A model generated the notes under the pieces. That model was not told the DNA's origin. It did no database searches and saw nothing but the letters and a program-made list of their open reading frames with translations. A stretch of 5,417 bases of DNA, taken from contig CAZKKM010000088.1 in NCBI GenBank assembly GCA_964553435.1, forward strand, positions 1 through 5,417. Direction: 5' to 3'. Origin of the DNA: RUG11867 sp964553435. GTDB lineage: Bacteria > Bacillota_I > Bacilli_A > RF39 > UBA660. The translations under genes and the position numbers were made by a program. The stretch's first letter is position 1, and each line of letters begins with the position of its first letter. This document shows, one piece after another, positions 5,090 to 5,417 of this stretch.

Positions 5090-5417
5090 ATGTTTAAAAC
5101 GACCGTCGACTTTAGAATTGGACAATTGAATCCACTAGAAAATCAAATATTCGAAATAACAAAAAGAGATCGACAATTGGATTTTTATATCGAAGGAAAG
5201 AATGCCGACGATACATATTCTCTAAATTTTATATCTATAATTTCACCAGAAGAAATGCTTAAATTCGATCTAAATGAACATATAGATTTTATAAAATACA
5301 TCGATGAAGGAGATATAGTATTTGGTAAAAACGGTACATACGATCTAAATACCGAGATAAAAATAGACATCGTGAGATATTTATCTGATAGTTTTATACT
5401 TATAATATCTTTTAAAG
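5090..5417 (+). CDS. Unrecognised protein, N-terminal 109 residues (runs off right edge)
   Basis: The frame is open from ATG 5090 to the end of the window: 109 codons and one extra base, with no stop. The start follows a purine-rich leader (GAAAGAAGAGAAG, 5071-5083), a weak ribosome binding site. The protein begins MFKTTVDFRIGQLNP and has no signal peptide, membrane helix, cysteine or catalytic motif that I recognise. Alternating hydrophobic residues (LDFYIEG, SLNFISII, FILIISFK) suggest a beta-rich soluble domain, with a helical stretch around SPEEMLKFDLNEHIDFIKYI (52-71). Coding character is supported by the AT-rich codon choice and the strong preference for C at third position before G. 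The opposite strand also has an open frame (5185-5370), but it lacks these features and is treated as a shadow. The function is unknown; the C-terminal part is needed to classify it. Confidence 0.75.
   Translation, partial: MFKTTVDFRIGQLNPLENQIFEITKRDRQLDFYIEGKNADDTYSLNFISIISPEEMLKFDLNEHIDFIKYIDEGDIVFGKNGTYDLNTEIKIDIVRYLSDSFILIISFK

Noticed and set aside
5185..5370. Minus-strand 61-codon frame opposite the right-edge gene
   Set aside because: It is Ser/Phe/Ile-rich as expected for the antisense of an AT-rich gene, has no ribosome binding site, and conflicts with the better supported plus-strand frame.

Overview
The window is AT-rich chromosomal DNA from a low-GC Gram-positive-type bacterium (Bacillota or a Mycoplasmatota-related Bacilli lineage). 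This is inferred from base composition, strong AGGAG-type ribosome binding sites, sigma-A-type promoters, and the gene families: TypA/BipA, a YtqA-type radical SAM protein and an omega-like N-terminus. The membrane protein ends on TGA and no gene reads TGA as Trp, so the standard bacterial code (table 11) fits. I see no RNA gene, mobile element, CRISPR array or phage gene.

Layout, left to right. (1) The minus strand carries the first 15 codons of a gene that looks like rpoZ (RNA polymerase omega subunit) at the left edge. It has its own promoter, and an inverted repeat surrounds the -10 box. (2) A two-pass membrane protein of unknown function lies on the minus strand (186-1202). (3) A 100-bp divergent intergenic region follows, where two promoters share almost the same -35 hexamer. 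(4) A complete radical SAM protein of the TIGR01212/YtqA family lies on the plus strand (1303-2205). (5) A compact bidirectional terminator (about 2196-2226) sits between convergent genes. (6) A minus-strand two-gene operon follows: typA (3109-4911, start revised to the ATG at 4911) and, 23 bp downstream, an uncharacterised all-helical acidic protein (2225-3085). (7) A second divergent intergenic region (4912-5089) has a promoter facing each way. (8) An unrecognised plus-strand gene starts at 5090 and runs off the right edge.

The recognisable genes share a translation and gene-expression theme. TypA is a ribosome-associated GTPase, the radical SAM protein belongs to a family linked to tRNA wobble-uridine modification, and omega is a polymerase subunit. 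They are separate transcription units, so this is ordinary housekeeping neighbourhood rather than one system. The least explained parts are the helical protein co-transcribed with typA, the membrane protein next to rpoZ, the truncated gene at the right edge, and the regulatory layouts at 61-98 and 1229-1279. No stretch over 300 bases lacks a gene.
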